Part shown: positions 1 through 6,899 of the stretch, in pieces
Position numbering within the stretch: position 1 is the stretch's first letter
How the letters are laid out: each line of letters begins with the position of its first letter
The notes under the pieces: generated by a model
The model's input: only the letters and a program-made list of their open reading frames with translations
Database searches by the model: none
What the model was told of the DNA's origin: nothing
Position numbers and translations under genes: made by a program
Assembly: GCA_964640935.1 (NCBI GenBank)
Contig: CAZXIY010000018.1
Coordinates: 1 to 22,228 of the forward strand
Reading direction: 5' to 3'
DNA length: 22,228 nt
From: CAZXIY01 sp964640935
Lineage (GTDB): Archaea > Thermoplasmatota > Thermoplasmata > Methanomassiliicoccales > Methanomethylophilaceae

Positions 1-50
1 CATGAAGCCCTCTCGAGGCTTCGACTCGGGTTCAAATCCCGACGGGAGCA
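1..50 (+). tRNA. tRNA 3' half, long variable arm (type II, probably tRNA-Leu), cut by window edge
   Basis: Visible parts are a 6-bp variable-arm stem (GAAGCC at 4-9 with GGCTTC at 17-22), a T stem (TCGGG 26-30 with CCCGA 38-42) around a canonical T loop TTCAAAT (31-37), the 3' acceptor strand CGGGAGC (43-49) and discriminator A (50). CCA is not encoded. The long variable arm limits it to Leu or Ser. Archaeal tRNA-Ser normally has G at the discriminator and tRNA-Leu has A, so Leu is favoured. The anticodon lies outside the window, so the isotype is inference. A T-rich stretch follows at about 61-65 and may end the transcript. Confidence 0.88.
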
Positions 51-368
51 CTATCCATCACTTTTGCGTTCCTTGTCATCGAAGGGCAACCGTTCGATAT
101 CTTCCTTAATCACGATTGCGGTAACTCTGTTATTGATGATCAAATGCAAAATTGATACAGCACCTGCTCTGAAGTAGGGGTGAGATCTTTTTGGTGCACA
201 ATGACCAAAGGGGTGCATAATGCCGTCAGGGATGGGATCCTATCTTCACTATGGATCACGCCTCTATGTTCATCGGTCTCGTCTGTTCAAGCATAATCAT
301 TAACTATCACGGAACTGTCCCCGATATCTGATATATCCTCCAAGATATATCGTCGGGATGGCATCTGG
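51..368. other. Gene-free interval between tRNA and acyl-CoA synthetase
   Basis: I find no convincing coding frame or RNA gene here. It does contain two near-identical 11-mers, GGTGCACAATG (193-203) and GGTGCATAATG (212-222), 19 bases apart on the same strand. It also contains two copies of the self-complementary octamer GATATATC (330-337 and 344-351) just before the acyl-CoA synthetase. Both may be regulatory. Confidence 0.5.
330..351 (+). promoter_or_regulatory. Paired GATATATC palindromes, putative promoter/operator
   Basis: Two copies of GATATATC are separated by CTCCAA. Each octamer is its own reverse complement, so the pair is both a direct and an inverted repeat and could fold into an 8-bp stem with a 6-base loop. 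The left copy is about 35 bases before the ATG at 369, roughly where a TATA box would sit. A regulator binding here would block transcription initiation. The function is inferred from position only. Confidence 0.4.
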
Positions 369-2138
369 ATGACTGATATCGAGAGACCTTGGCTGAAATT
401 CTACGATCACAAGCAAACGCCGGATACACTCACATATCCTGACATATCTCTGTATGAGTCGGTGCGTCTCGTTGCCGCAAGATTCCCGGAAAGAATAGCA
501 CTCGTCTTCATGGACAGGGAAACGAGATACAAGGAATTCATCGAAAAGGTAGATCATATCGCGGCCTGTCTTTACAACATGGGCGTGAGGAAGGGCGACA
601 GGGCCCTGATATGCATGCCGAACTGTCCCCAGGCTGTATGCTTCTTTTATGCAGTCGTCAAATGCGGAGCCATAGCGACCGTGATACATCCGCTCTCGGC
701 CAAGAACGAGATAAAAGGATATCTCAATAACTGCAAGGCCAAAGTAGCTCTGACGCTTGATGCATTCTGCGGCAATTTTATAGAGGTCAAGGATGAGACT
801 AAACTCGAGACACTCATCGTGACATCGATAAAGGACGAGCTCTCATTCGTCAAGAAGATCGGTTATTCTCTCACGCTCGGAAGGAAGGTCCCCAAGATGC
901 CAGTGTCCGATTGCATCCTGATGTGGCGCGATTTCCTCAGAAAGGCGGAAGGTATGAATATGCCGGACGTGCCGAACAAGGGCAACGACCCGGCAGTGAT
1001 ACTTTACAGCGGCGGAACTACCGGCACATCCAAAGGTGTGCTCCTTTCCAATCTCAATTTCAATTCCACATCGATGGAAACATTGGCATGCAGCAATTGT
1101 ATCCCATGCGACATACAGATGCTTTACACCGATGAGGCGAAGAAATACATCAAGAAAGAGTACATCGTCCTGTCGGTCATGCCGATATTCCACGGATTCG
1201 GCCTCTGCACCGGGATACACACGTTCCTCTCATTCGGCGGGAGATGCATACTCGTCCCTACGTTCACTCCAGATACTTATGCGAAACTCATAGCCACGGA
1301 GAAGCCGAACTTCATAGCCGGTGTTCCGACGCTCTACGAGAAGATGATATCTTCCGATGCGATCAAAGATGCCGACCTCTCGTGCCTCGAAGGCGTATTC
1401 GTGGGAGGGGATGCTTTACCAAGCTCGACGAGAGAGAAGGTCGACAAATTCATTGCCGATCACAACGGGAAGACCATAATCAGGGAAGGGTACGGCCTCA
1501 CCGAATGTGTCACCGCGACATGCCTCACACCGATCAACGGATATCGTCCGGGGAGCATAGGCATACCGTTCCCCGATGTTCTTTTCAAAATAGTCCGCAT
1601 AGGTACGACAGAGAATCTTCCGTACGGCGAAGAGGGAGAAATATGCATCTCCGGGCCGAATGTCATGCTCGGTTACGTCGATAATCCGGAAGAGACCGCA
1701 TCGACCTTGAAGGTCCATGCCGACGGACGTACCTGGCTGCATACCGGCGACCTCGGAATGATGGACAGTGACGGTTTCGTCTACTTCAAGCAGCGTTACA
1801 AGAGGATGATCATCAGTTCGGGATACAACATCTATCCGTGTCAGATAGAGGATGTCCTCAATTCGTTCCCGGGAATCGAAACGTCATGTGCGATAGGCAT
1901 ACCCGATCCGGTAAGACAGCAGAGGGTGAAAGCATTCATAGTCCTGAAGGACGGGGTGCAGAGGACAGACGAGCTCATGAGTGAGATCAAGGCCTACTGC
2001 AAGGACAATATTGCCAGATTCGCTCTTCCGAAGGAGTATGAGGTCATCGACAAGATGCCTATGACAAAGATCGGTAAGATCGCGTATACGGAACTCGAGG
2101 AACTGGAGAGAAGGAGAAGGGAAACGGAATATTCCTGA
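369..2138 (+). CDS. AMP-forming acyl-CoA synthetase (ANL superfamily)
   Basis: A 589-residue adenylate-forming ligase that should activate a carboxylic acid with ATP to an acyl-adenylate and then transfer it to CoA. The family signatures are all present. They are the phosphate-binding loop YSGGTTGTSKG (213-223), GYGLTE (374-379), the WLHTGD motif (456-461) with the adenosine-binding Asp461, the hinge region around RMIISSGYNIYP, and the C-terminal catalytic lysine in TKIGK (566-570, Lys570). Length and motif order fit fatty or medium-chain acyl-CoA synthetases, but the acyl substrate cannot be read from sequence. No membrane segment is evident, so the enzyme is likely cytosolic. The ATG at 369 has no clear Shine-Dalgarno; a TATA-like element lies about 35 bases upstream. 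Possible roles are lipid or isoprenoid acid salvage, or activation of an exogenous acid. Confidence 0.93.
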   Translation: MTDIERPWLKFYDHKQTPDTLTYPDISLYESVRLVAARFPERIALVFMDRETRYKEFIEKVDHIAACLYNMGVRKGDRALICMPNCPQAVCFFYAVVKCGAIATVIHPLSAKNEIKGYLNNCKAKVALTLDAFCGNFIEVKDETKLETLIVTSIKDELSFVKKIGYSLTLGRKVPKMPVSDCILMWRDFLRKAEGMNMPDVPNKGNDPAVILYSGGTTGTSKGVLLSNLNFNSTSMETLACSNCIPCDIQMLYTDEAKKYIKKEYIVLSVMPIFHGFGLCTGIHTFLSFGGRCILVPTFTPDTYAKLIATEKPNFIAGVPTLYEKMISSDAIKDADLSCLEGVFVGGDALPSSTREKVDKFIADHNGKTIIREGYGLTECVTATCLTPINGYRPGSIGIPFPDVLFKIVRIGTTENLPYGEEGEICISGPNVMLGYVDNPEETASTLKVHADGRTWLHTGDLGMMDSDGFVYFKQRYKRMIISSGYNIYPCQIEDVLNSFPGIETSCAIGIPDPVRQQRVKAFIVLKDGVQRTDELMSEIKAYCKDNIARFALPKEYEVIDKMPMTKIGKIAYTELEELERRRRETEYS

Positions 2139-2183
2139 CTTTACGCCGTGTCTGCAGAGAGCAATGCTTGTCGCGGATTAAAA

Positions 2184-2555
2184 ATGAAAAGACCCAAATA
2201 CGGCATACCTAAATCCGTATTGCCAGAAGGCATATGGATGGCAAGAGCTAAACAGTGCGATGAATGCGGCAACGTTTACGTTGAAGCGAACGGGGTGGAC
2301 CAATGCCCCTTTTGCGGAAGCAGGGACAATTTTGACATAACGGATTACAAGATCAAAGAGTGTCCGTCATGCGGACGTGCATTCGTGGAGAGCGCGGGAA
2401 CATGGGCATGCCCGTTCTGCGGTACATCGAGTGACCGTCAGCTCGACGATTATGAGACCAGGGAATGTCTCTCGTGCAAGAAGATATTCATAAGTTCGCC
2501 CGCGAATCCGAAGTGTTCGTTCTGCGGCGGAACGCAAAGCACCGCAGCGGATTGA
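2184..2555 (+). CDS. Triple tandem zinc-ribbon protein, function unknown
   Basis: A small protein (124 residues from this ATG) built almost wholly of three CxxC-x12-CxxC zinc ribbons: C25/C28-C41/C44, C60/C63-C76/C79 and C95/C98-C111/C114. The period is exactly 35 residues, and the first two ribbons end in CPFCG. Linkers between ribbons share an acidic DY-x3-E pattern, so the gene arose by internal duplication. Each ribbon should bind one Zn (or Fe). The loop between Cys pairs is far shorter than in rubredoxin, so this is not a classical rubredoxin despite lying upstream of a flavodiiron protein. The start is uncertain. A GTG at 2148 and an ATG at 2238 are in frame. The ATG at 2238 follows AGAAGG at good spacing and would give a 106-residue protein that begins just before the first ribbon. 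No membrane segment is present. Confidence 0.8.
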   Translation: MKRPKYGIPKSVLPEGIWMARAKQCDECGNVYVEANGVDQCPFCGSRDNFDITDYKIKECPSCGRAFVESAGTWACPFCGTSSDRQLDDYETRECLSCKKIFISSPANPKCSFCGGTQSTAAD

Positions 2556-2575
2556 TTTGCATCGGATCGTGCGTT

Positions 2576-2598
2576 CATGCGGTCATGATGACCGCATG
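2576..2598 (+). terminator. Perfect 10-bp hairpin after zinc-ribbon gene
   Basis: CATGCGGTCA (2576-2585) and TGACCGCATG (2589-2598) are exact reverse complements around a TGA loop. The hairpin lies 20 bases after the zinc-ribbon stop and 115 bases before fprA, so it may terminate or process the upstream transcript. It has no following T tract, and a protein-binding palindrome is equally possible. Confidence 0.5.
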
Positions 2599-2712
2599 CT
2601 ACGCATATCATAGCGGGGCTTGCGTTGCGTGATTCTATATTGGCACTATCGGCGGAACTCTATCGACGTTGCCGTATCTGATAAAGCAAACAATGATAAA
2701 CGGTAATATTTC

Positions 2713-3906
2713 ATGCGGATATCGGGTGTTCAAATAATCAAGACGATATCCGAATCCATAACGCTGATAACAGAAGAGGACAGGACGTTGGATCTGTTCG
2801 AAAGCAAATATCCCATACCCGATGGCGTAACGTACAATTCGTACGTTATAGACGACGGTGAGATAGCAGTCCTGGATACCATGGATTCGAGGATGTCCGA
2901 AGAGTGGTTCAGCGATCTCTGCGGTATTCTTGCCGGGCGTTCTCCGGATTATCTTGTCGTCCATCATATGGAGCCAGATCATGCAGCCAACGTTGCGAGG
3001 CTTGCGGAGATGTATCCGAGCATGAGGATCGTCGGCACATCCAAGGCCTTCGAGATGATGACGCAGTTCTTTGGCGTTGATTACGGCGACAGGAAGATCG
3101 CGGTCGGCGAAGGTGACTCCATAGATATAGGAGAACACAGTCTGAAATTCATCATGGCCCCGATGGTGCATTGGCCCGAGGTCATGATGTCATACGAATC
3201 CAAAGAGCACATCCTGTTCACCGCTGACGGATTCGGAAGATTCGGCCCGGCCGATCCAGATTACGATTGGGTCAAAGGTGCCAGGCGTTACTATTTCAAT
3301 ATTGTAGGAAAGTACGGCTCACCAGTCCAGAAGGTCCTTTCGAAGGCATCGGGTCTCGAGATATCGAAGATATGCCCGCTCCACGGTCCGGTGCTCGATT
3401 CGGATATCGGAAGATACGTCTCCACGTACGACGTATGGAGCAGATGCGAACCGGAGACAGAGGACGTTCTGATAGCATATACATCGATCTACGGAAACAC
3501 TAGGGCAGCGGTCTGCAGGATGGCCGAGGAGCTGAAGAAGAATGGGCTCGGTTCTGATATAATGGATCTTGCACGCGTTGATATATCATATGCGTTGGAG
3601 GGGGCGTTCACCCACAGGAGGATCGTATTGGCAACCACGACCTATGAAGGCGGTGTGTTCCCGGCAATGGATGCATTCATCAGCGAGTTAAGTTCGAAGA
3701 AGCTCCACGGACGTATCGTCGGAATAATCGAGAACGGGAGCTGGAGCCCGATGGCAGGGGCCAAGATCTCGAAAGTGATAGAATCGATGGCAGATATGAA
3801 GCTGTGCCAGCCTATGGTAACTTTAAGGTCGGCTATGACGGACAAGAGTATCGAGCAGATCAGAGAGCTTGCCGTTTCTATGTCGAACAGCGATGATCAT
3901 CAATGA
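2713..3906 (+). CDS. fprA: Flavodiiron protein, probable F420H2 oxidase (FprA)
   Basis: A 397-residue A-type flavoprotein that in methanogens reduces O2 to water using reduced coenzyme F420, protecting anaerobic enzymes. The N-terminal metallo-beta-lactamase-like domain keeps every di-iron ligand: His85, Glu87, Asp89 and His90 in HHMEPDH, His153 in MVHWPE, Asp172 in FTADGFG and His224 in CPLHGP. The C-terminal flavodoxin domain starts near residue 252 with VLIAYTSIYGNT, which binds FMN phosphate. Length and domain order match the family. F420H2 as donor is inferred from the methanogen context; some homologues reduce NO. Its stop overlaps the start of the next flavoprotein by ATGA, which indicates co-translation. 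A weak TATA-like stretch (CTGATAAAGC) lies about 30 bases before the ATG. Confidence 0.93.
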   Translation: MRISGVQIIKTISESITLITEEDRTLDLFESKYPIPDGVTYNSYVIDDGEIAVLDTMDSRMSEEWFSDLCGILAGRSPDYLVVHHMEPDHAANVARLAEMYPSMRIVGTSKAFEMMTQFFGVDYGDRKIAVGEGDSIDIGEHSLKFIMAPMVHWPEVMMSYESKEHILFTADGFGRFGPADPDYDWVKGARRYYFNIVGKYGSPVQKVLSKASGLEISKICPLHGPVLDSDIGRYVSTYDVWSRCEPETEDVLIAYTSIYGNTRAAVCRMAEELKKNGLGSDIMDLARVDISYALEGAFTHRRIVLATTTYEGGVFPAMDAFISELSSKKLHGRIVGIIENGSWSPMAGAKISKVIESMADMKLCQPMVTLRSAMTDKSIEQIRELAVSMSNSDDHQ

Positions 3907-4382
3907 CAATGACGATGAGAAGGAAGGAACGCGAGATAGCGGATTTCAACGACGTGATAAGCGTCCTGGACCGTTGCGATACGATCAGGATAGGGATGAT
4001 AGACGGAGACGGCATTCCATACGTCGTGCCGCTGTCGTTCGGATACGAGGCCCTGAATGGTTCACTGACAATCTTCATACACGGTGCGACGGAGGGGAAG
4101 AAGGTGGATATTCTGTCGAAAGGCGGAAAAGTATTCGTCGAGGCAGATATATTCCAGGGTTTCAGAAGCACAGGTCACAGCGTCACATGCGACTACGAGA
4201 GTGTCATGGGCGTAGGCATTCCGGAACTGATATCGGGCGACGAGGCCATGAGAGCATTGACGCTCCTATTGGATCATTGCGGTTTCCCGAACTATCCTTT
4301 GGAATCCGATATACTGCCTGCCGTGTCCGTGTACAAGATAAAGATACAGGATCTGACTGGAAAAAGACGTTCCGCTAAGTGA
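3903..4382 (+). CDS. NimA-like FMN-binding split-barrel protein (pyridoxamine 5'-phosphate oxidase family)
   Basis: A 159-residue protein of the pyridoxamine 5'-phosphate oxidase-related fold. Hallmarks are the N-terminal strand segment with IPYVVPLSFGYE (38-49) and the FIHGATEGKK motif (58-67), whose His60 matches the conserved histidine of NimA-type nitroimidazole-resistance and related flavoproteins. It probably binds FMN (or a heme/F420-like cofactor) as a dimer and carries out a reduction; the substrate is unknown. The start overlaps the fprA stop (ATGA), so the two are translationally coupled. This suggests a shared role in oxidant or xenobiotic detoxification. Methionines at 1, 3 and 5 (MTMTM) are all possible starts. 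True PNPOx enzymes are longer and carry other signatures, so a B6 role is unlikely. Confidence 0.85.
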   Translation: MTMTMRRKEREIADFNDVISVLDRCDTIRIGMIDGDGIPYVVPLSFGYEALNGSLTIFIHGATEGKKVDILSKGGKVFVEADIFQGFRSTGHSVTCDYESVMGVGIPELISGDEAMRALTLLLDHCGFPNYPLESDILPAVSVYKIKIQDLTGKRRSAK

Positions 4383-4385
4383 TTT

Positions 4386-4411
4386 GTCGGATCGGAGATC
4401 CCCGATCCGAC
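4386..4411. terminator. Bidirectional terminator hairpin between convergent genes
   Basis: GTCGGATCGG (4386-4395) pairs perfectly with CCGATCCGAC (4402-4411) around a 6-base loop. It lies 4 bases after the + strand flavoprotein stop and 8 bases past the end of the - strand 82-residue gene, so it can serve both transcripts. Confidence 0.7.
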
Positions 4412-4418
4412 GACGTGT

Positions 4419-4667
4419 TTACGCTCTCTCGGAGTGGCGGACGAAGTCCACGAACAATCTCAGGATGCTCTCGAGGTACTCGTCGAGGTCCCCCTCGACT
4501 TCGTATGGCGGATTCATCCATTTCTTCACAAGTTCGATAAGCTCGACGCTTGTGCAGCCATCGGCGTGGCTCTCGGCAAAGTCCGACCATACCTTTCCGT
4601 TGACGCGGAAACCCATTGTCTGTTTCAGGTCTTTAATCTCTGACTGTGAGATCGGGTAGCTTTCCAT
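4419..4667 (-). CDS. Hypothetical 82-residue protein
   Basis: I do not recognise this protein. It has 82 residues, is soluble, has one cysteine and no membrane segment, and is predicted mainly helical. The middle (about 40-52) is an amphipathic helix ending in KKW. An acidic patch (VEGDLDEYLE) and a second helix (LRLFVDFVRH) follow. Codon use resembles its neighbours and the stop is TAA. It lies 65 bases downstream of the MFS gene on the same strand. A TATA-like TTGATATAGG about 25 bases before its ATG suggests its own, probably leaderless, promoter. The terminator-like hairpin right after its stop supports a real transcript end. Confidence 0.6.
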   Translation of the reverse strand: MESYPISQSEIKDLKQTMGFRVNGKVWSDFAESHADGCTSVELIELVKKWMNPPYEVEGDLDEYLESILRLFVDFVRHSERA

Positions 4668-4732
4668 GCGAACCGTACCTGGTAGGACCCTATATCAATC
4701 TATCCATGCATCCTTTGATATGTATGCAACCG

Positions 4733-5974
4733 TCAGACGCCGTTCGCGGAAGCGGATTCCGAACCGATCTCTTTCTTTCTCTGTCTAGATGTCATCAGGA
4801 ACAGCGGTATGGCCGCCATCTGGGTCACTGCCGAGAATATAACGAGCCAGATGATGTTCGAATCGTACATTATCCCCATGGCCCAGCTGCCTATGAACCA
4901 GCATATGCCGAACGATGTCTGGAATAATCCGAATCCAGTGGAACGCATATTCTTCGGGACGATGTTCGTGACCACTGCCTTCAGTATGGATTCCTGAGCC
5001 CCCATTCCGACGCCCCACATGAGGACGCCGATGACTGTGAGGGATACATCCGAATACAGGAATATCGGAACTGAGAACGCTGCCGAGACGATGGTGGATA
5101 TGGCAAGTACGCCTATTCCGTATTTGTCGTACATCCATCCAAATACCAATGCAGCCACAGCATCGACCAGCATTGCTCCCGCGTACAGAAGCGGCAGATA
5201 GTTCGCGTCTATCAGTGCGGTCTTGGAGACATGCATGGTAATGAGTGTGAAATCGACGAAACCCATTGCGAAGAGTCCGGCTCCCGCCATGTAAAGAAGG
5301 AATGATTTCTTCATCACGAATTTCTGTGTGTCGTTCTTCGGTTCAGGTTCGAATTGGTCGGGATTCGGGAACTTGCGTTTCGCGTAGAGCAGAAGAGCAA
5401 CGGTCGCGAATGCCGGGATCCCCAGCACTGCGAAGCAGACCGAATATGCGGTGAACGTGTCGGTGTTGGTCTGCAGGGCCATGACAATGAAGAGTATGAC
5501 CGGTCCGAGGAACGCTCCGATCTGATCCAATGCTTCCTGTATGGCAAAACTCTTGCCGGCCCCTTCCTGAGAGGCGGCAAAGGACAGGATCGTGTCCTTG
5601 GATGGTTTCTTTATTGCTTTGCCGGTACGCTGTATTATCACCAATGCGCAGGCCAGCACCCATCCGCCGTTCGGCACCAGAGCGAGCAGCGGTATCGCGA
5701 CGCAATCGATTATGTAACCGATGACGGTCAGCGTCCAGTATTTTTTGGTCTTGTCCGCGATGACACCGGTCACAAGACGCATGGAGTAGCCGATAAGCTC
5801 CCCGAGCCCGGAAACGAATCCGATCGTGGCTGCTGAGGCACCCGCCAAAGAAAGGTATGCTCCGAGTATGCTGGCCGCACCCTCATGGGTCATGTCCGAG
5901 AACATACTGACTATTCCCATCAGCAGTATGAACAGCATTGCAGGCGTACGGACCTTCTTTAGCGTTTCACCCAT
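4733..5974 (-). CDS. Major facilitator superfamily transporter
   Basis: A 413-residue integral membrane protein with about 12 hydrophobic segments in the two-halves MFS pattern. The early SDMTHEGAASILGAYL stretch, the cytoplasmic loop with GVIADKTKKYW (an MFS motif-A variant) and the later KAIKKPSKDTILSFA loop recall a widespread archaeal/bacterial MFS group of unassigned substrate. A long hydrophilic central loop (about 200-220, FPNPDQFEPEPKNDTQKF) joins the two halves. The gene starts 40 bases after the QueG-like gene on the same strand and may be co-transcribed, although TAAATAAAGG overlapping that gene's stop could be a weak promoter. Export of a small molecule or drug is plausible, but the substrate is not readable from sequence. 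Confidence 0.88.
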   Translation of the reverse strand: MGETLKKVRTPAMLFILLMGIVSMFSDMTHEGAASILGAYLSLAGASAATIGFVSGLGELIGYSMRLVTGVIADKTKKYWTLTVIGYIIDCVAIPLLALVPNGGWVLACALVIIQRTGKAIKKPSKDTILSFAASQEGAGKSFAIQEALDQIGAFLGPVILFIVMALQTNTDTFTAYSVCFAVLGIPAFATVALLLYAKRKFPNPDQFEPEPKNDTQKFVMKKSFLLYMAGAGLFAMGFVDFTLITMHVSKTALIDANYLPLLYAGAMLVDAVAALVFGWMYDKYGIGVLAISTIVSAAFSVPIFLYSDVSLTVIGVLMWGVGMGAQESILKAVVTNIVPKNMRSTGFGLFQTSFGICWFIGSWAMGIMYDSNIIWLVIFSAVTQMAAIPLFLMTSRQRKKEIGSESASANGV

Positions 5975-6014
5975 TCGATCGTCTTCGTTCTTTCTTATTC
6001 AACTTTGATGTCCT

Positions 6015-6854
6015 TTATTTAGAAGCGGCTTTGTGCTTTCCCGCCGATGGATTTTTGTCCTCACAGGGGGTCTTGACCTGACATTTTCCGCACCCATATC
6101 TGGGTTGTAGTATCTTCTTTGATTCGGCTATGGCTCCGGCGCATTTCATGTGATCTTTCCCATTCACAGGATCTATCGCGCCCACCGGGCAGTTGCGAAC
6201 GCACGCATTGCATTTTATGCAATAATCGTACAGTCCTTCGTATCTCCTCGGTGTCGGTTCGAATTTCGCTTCGGTTATGAAACTGACTAGACGTCCGGCC
6301 ATTCCTTTTTCGGTGATTATCCCCTTCGACAGGCCGAAGGTCCCAAGACCGCAGATGAATGCGTTGTGCCTTTCGGACCATGTGGATGTGAAATGAACGC
6401 CGGGCGGGAAGAAAGGATCCTTCTCATCCAATCCCACCACATGCATTCTGCTGTCTACTGACGGAGATATGGTGGTAAATCCGTCATCGGTCATCTTTCC
6501 GACGACATATTTCGCCAATTCAACAATGAACGACTGTCCTTCCACTCTGCCGACTGCCCATTCGGCGGATCCCGTCTTCCCGCCGCGATTAGACTCGCGG
6601 ATCCACGTACTGACCGGCAGGAATACGGACACGACTGCGGCCGCCTTTGGGTTCCATTCCTTCGGAAGGATGAGGTACGGGAGGTGGGCCTCCTTGTTGT
6701 CTCTGAATCCCATGTATTTGGGATCTTCCGGGGACCCGTACCCGAACAGCGGAGCGTCGAATATGCGATACCCGTCGAAACGGTTGAGATCGCTCTTATC
6801 GCAGAACTCATCGATCATCGATTCGAAGCAGATGTTGTTTTTCTTCGCTGTCAT
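6015..6854 (-). CDS. QueG-like double [4Fe-4S] cluster protein
   Basis: A 279-residue protein related to the iron-sulfur region of epoxyqueuosine reductase and reductive dehalogenases. The C-terminal part has eight cysteines for two [4Fe-4S] clusters: C212, C215, C218 and C222 (CIKCNACVRNCP), then C238, C255, C258 and C264 (CGKCQ...PC). Ahead of it is the family segment CGLGTFGLSKGIIT followed by GRLVSFIT. It should act in cytosolic electron transfer or cobamide-dependent reduction, but the substrate is unknown. It is shorter than QueG, lacks the C-terminal HEAT-like extension, and archaea mostly use archaeosine, so tRNA queuosine synthesis is unlikely. It lies 45 bases after the TerC gene and 40 before the MFS gene on the same strand. 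The stop is TAA. Confidence 0.82.
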   Translation of the reverse strand: MTAKKNNICFESMIDEFCDKSDLNRFDGYRIFDAPLFGYGSPEDPKYMGFRDNKEAHLPYLILPKEWNPKAAAVVSVFLPVSTWIRESNRGGKTGSAEWAVGRVEGQSFIVELAKYVVGKMTDDGFTTISPSVDSRMHVVGLDEKDPFFPPGVHFTSTWSERHNAFICGLGTFGLSKGIITEKGMAGRLVSFITEAKFEPTPRRYEGLYDYCIKCNACVRNCPVGAIDPVNGKDHMKCAGAIAESKKILQPRYGCGKCQVKTPCEDKNPSAGKHKAASK

Positions 6855-6899
6855 GGCTATCGTTCCCGATATCCGTTTAGTTCAGATTTGTACTCTTCG

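Noticed and set aside
1..368. Integrative element attached at the tRNA 3' end
   Set aside because: No integrase, no direct repeat of the tRNA end elsewhere in the window, and downstream genes have ordinary composition.
2184..2555. Rubredoxin partner of FprA
   Set aside because: The spacing between CxxC pairs is 12 residues, not the roughly 30 of rubredoxin, and there are three units; only an analogy remains.
6015..6854. True epoxyqueuosine reductase (queG)
   Set aside because: It is too short, lacks the C-terminal extension, and queuosine synthesis is not expected in this archaeon.
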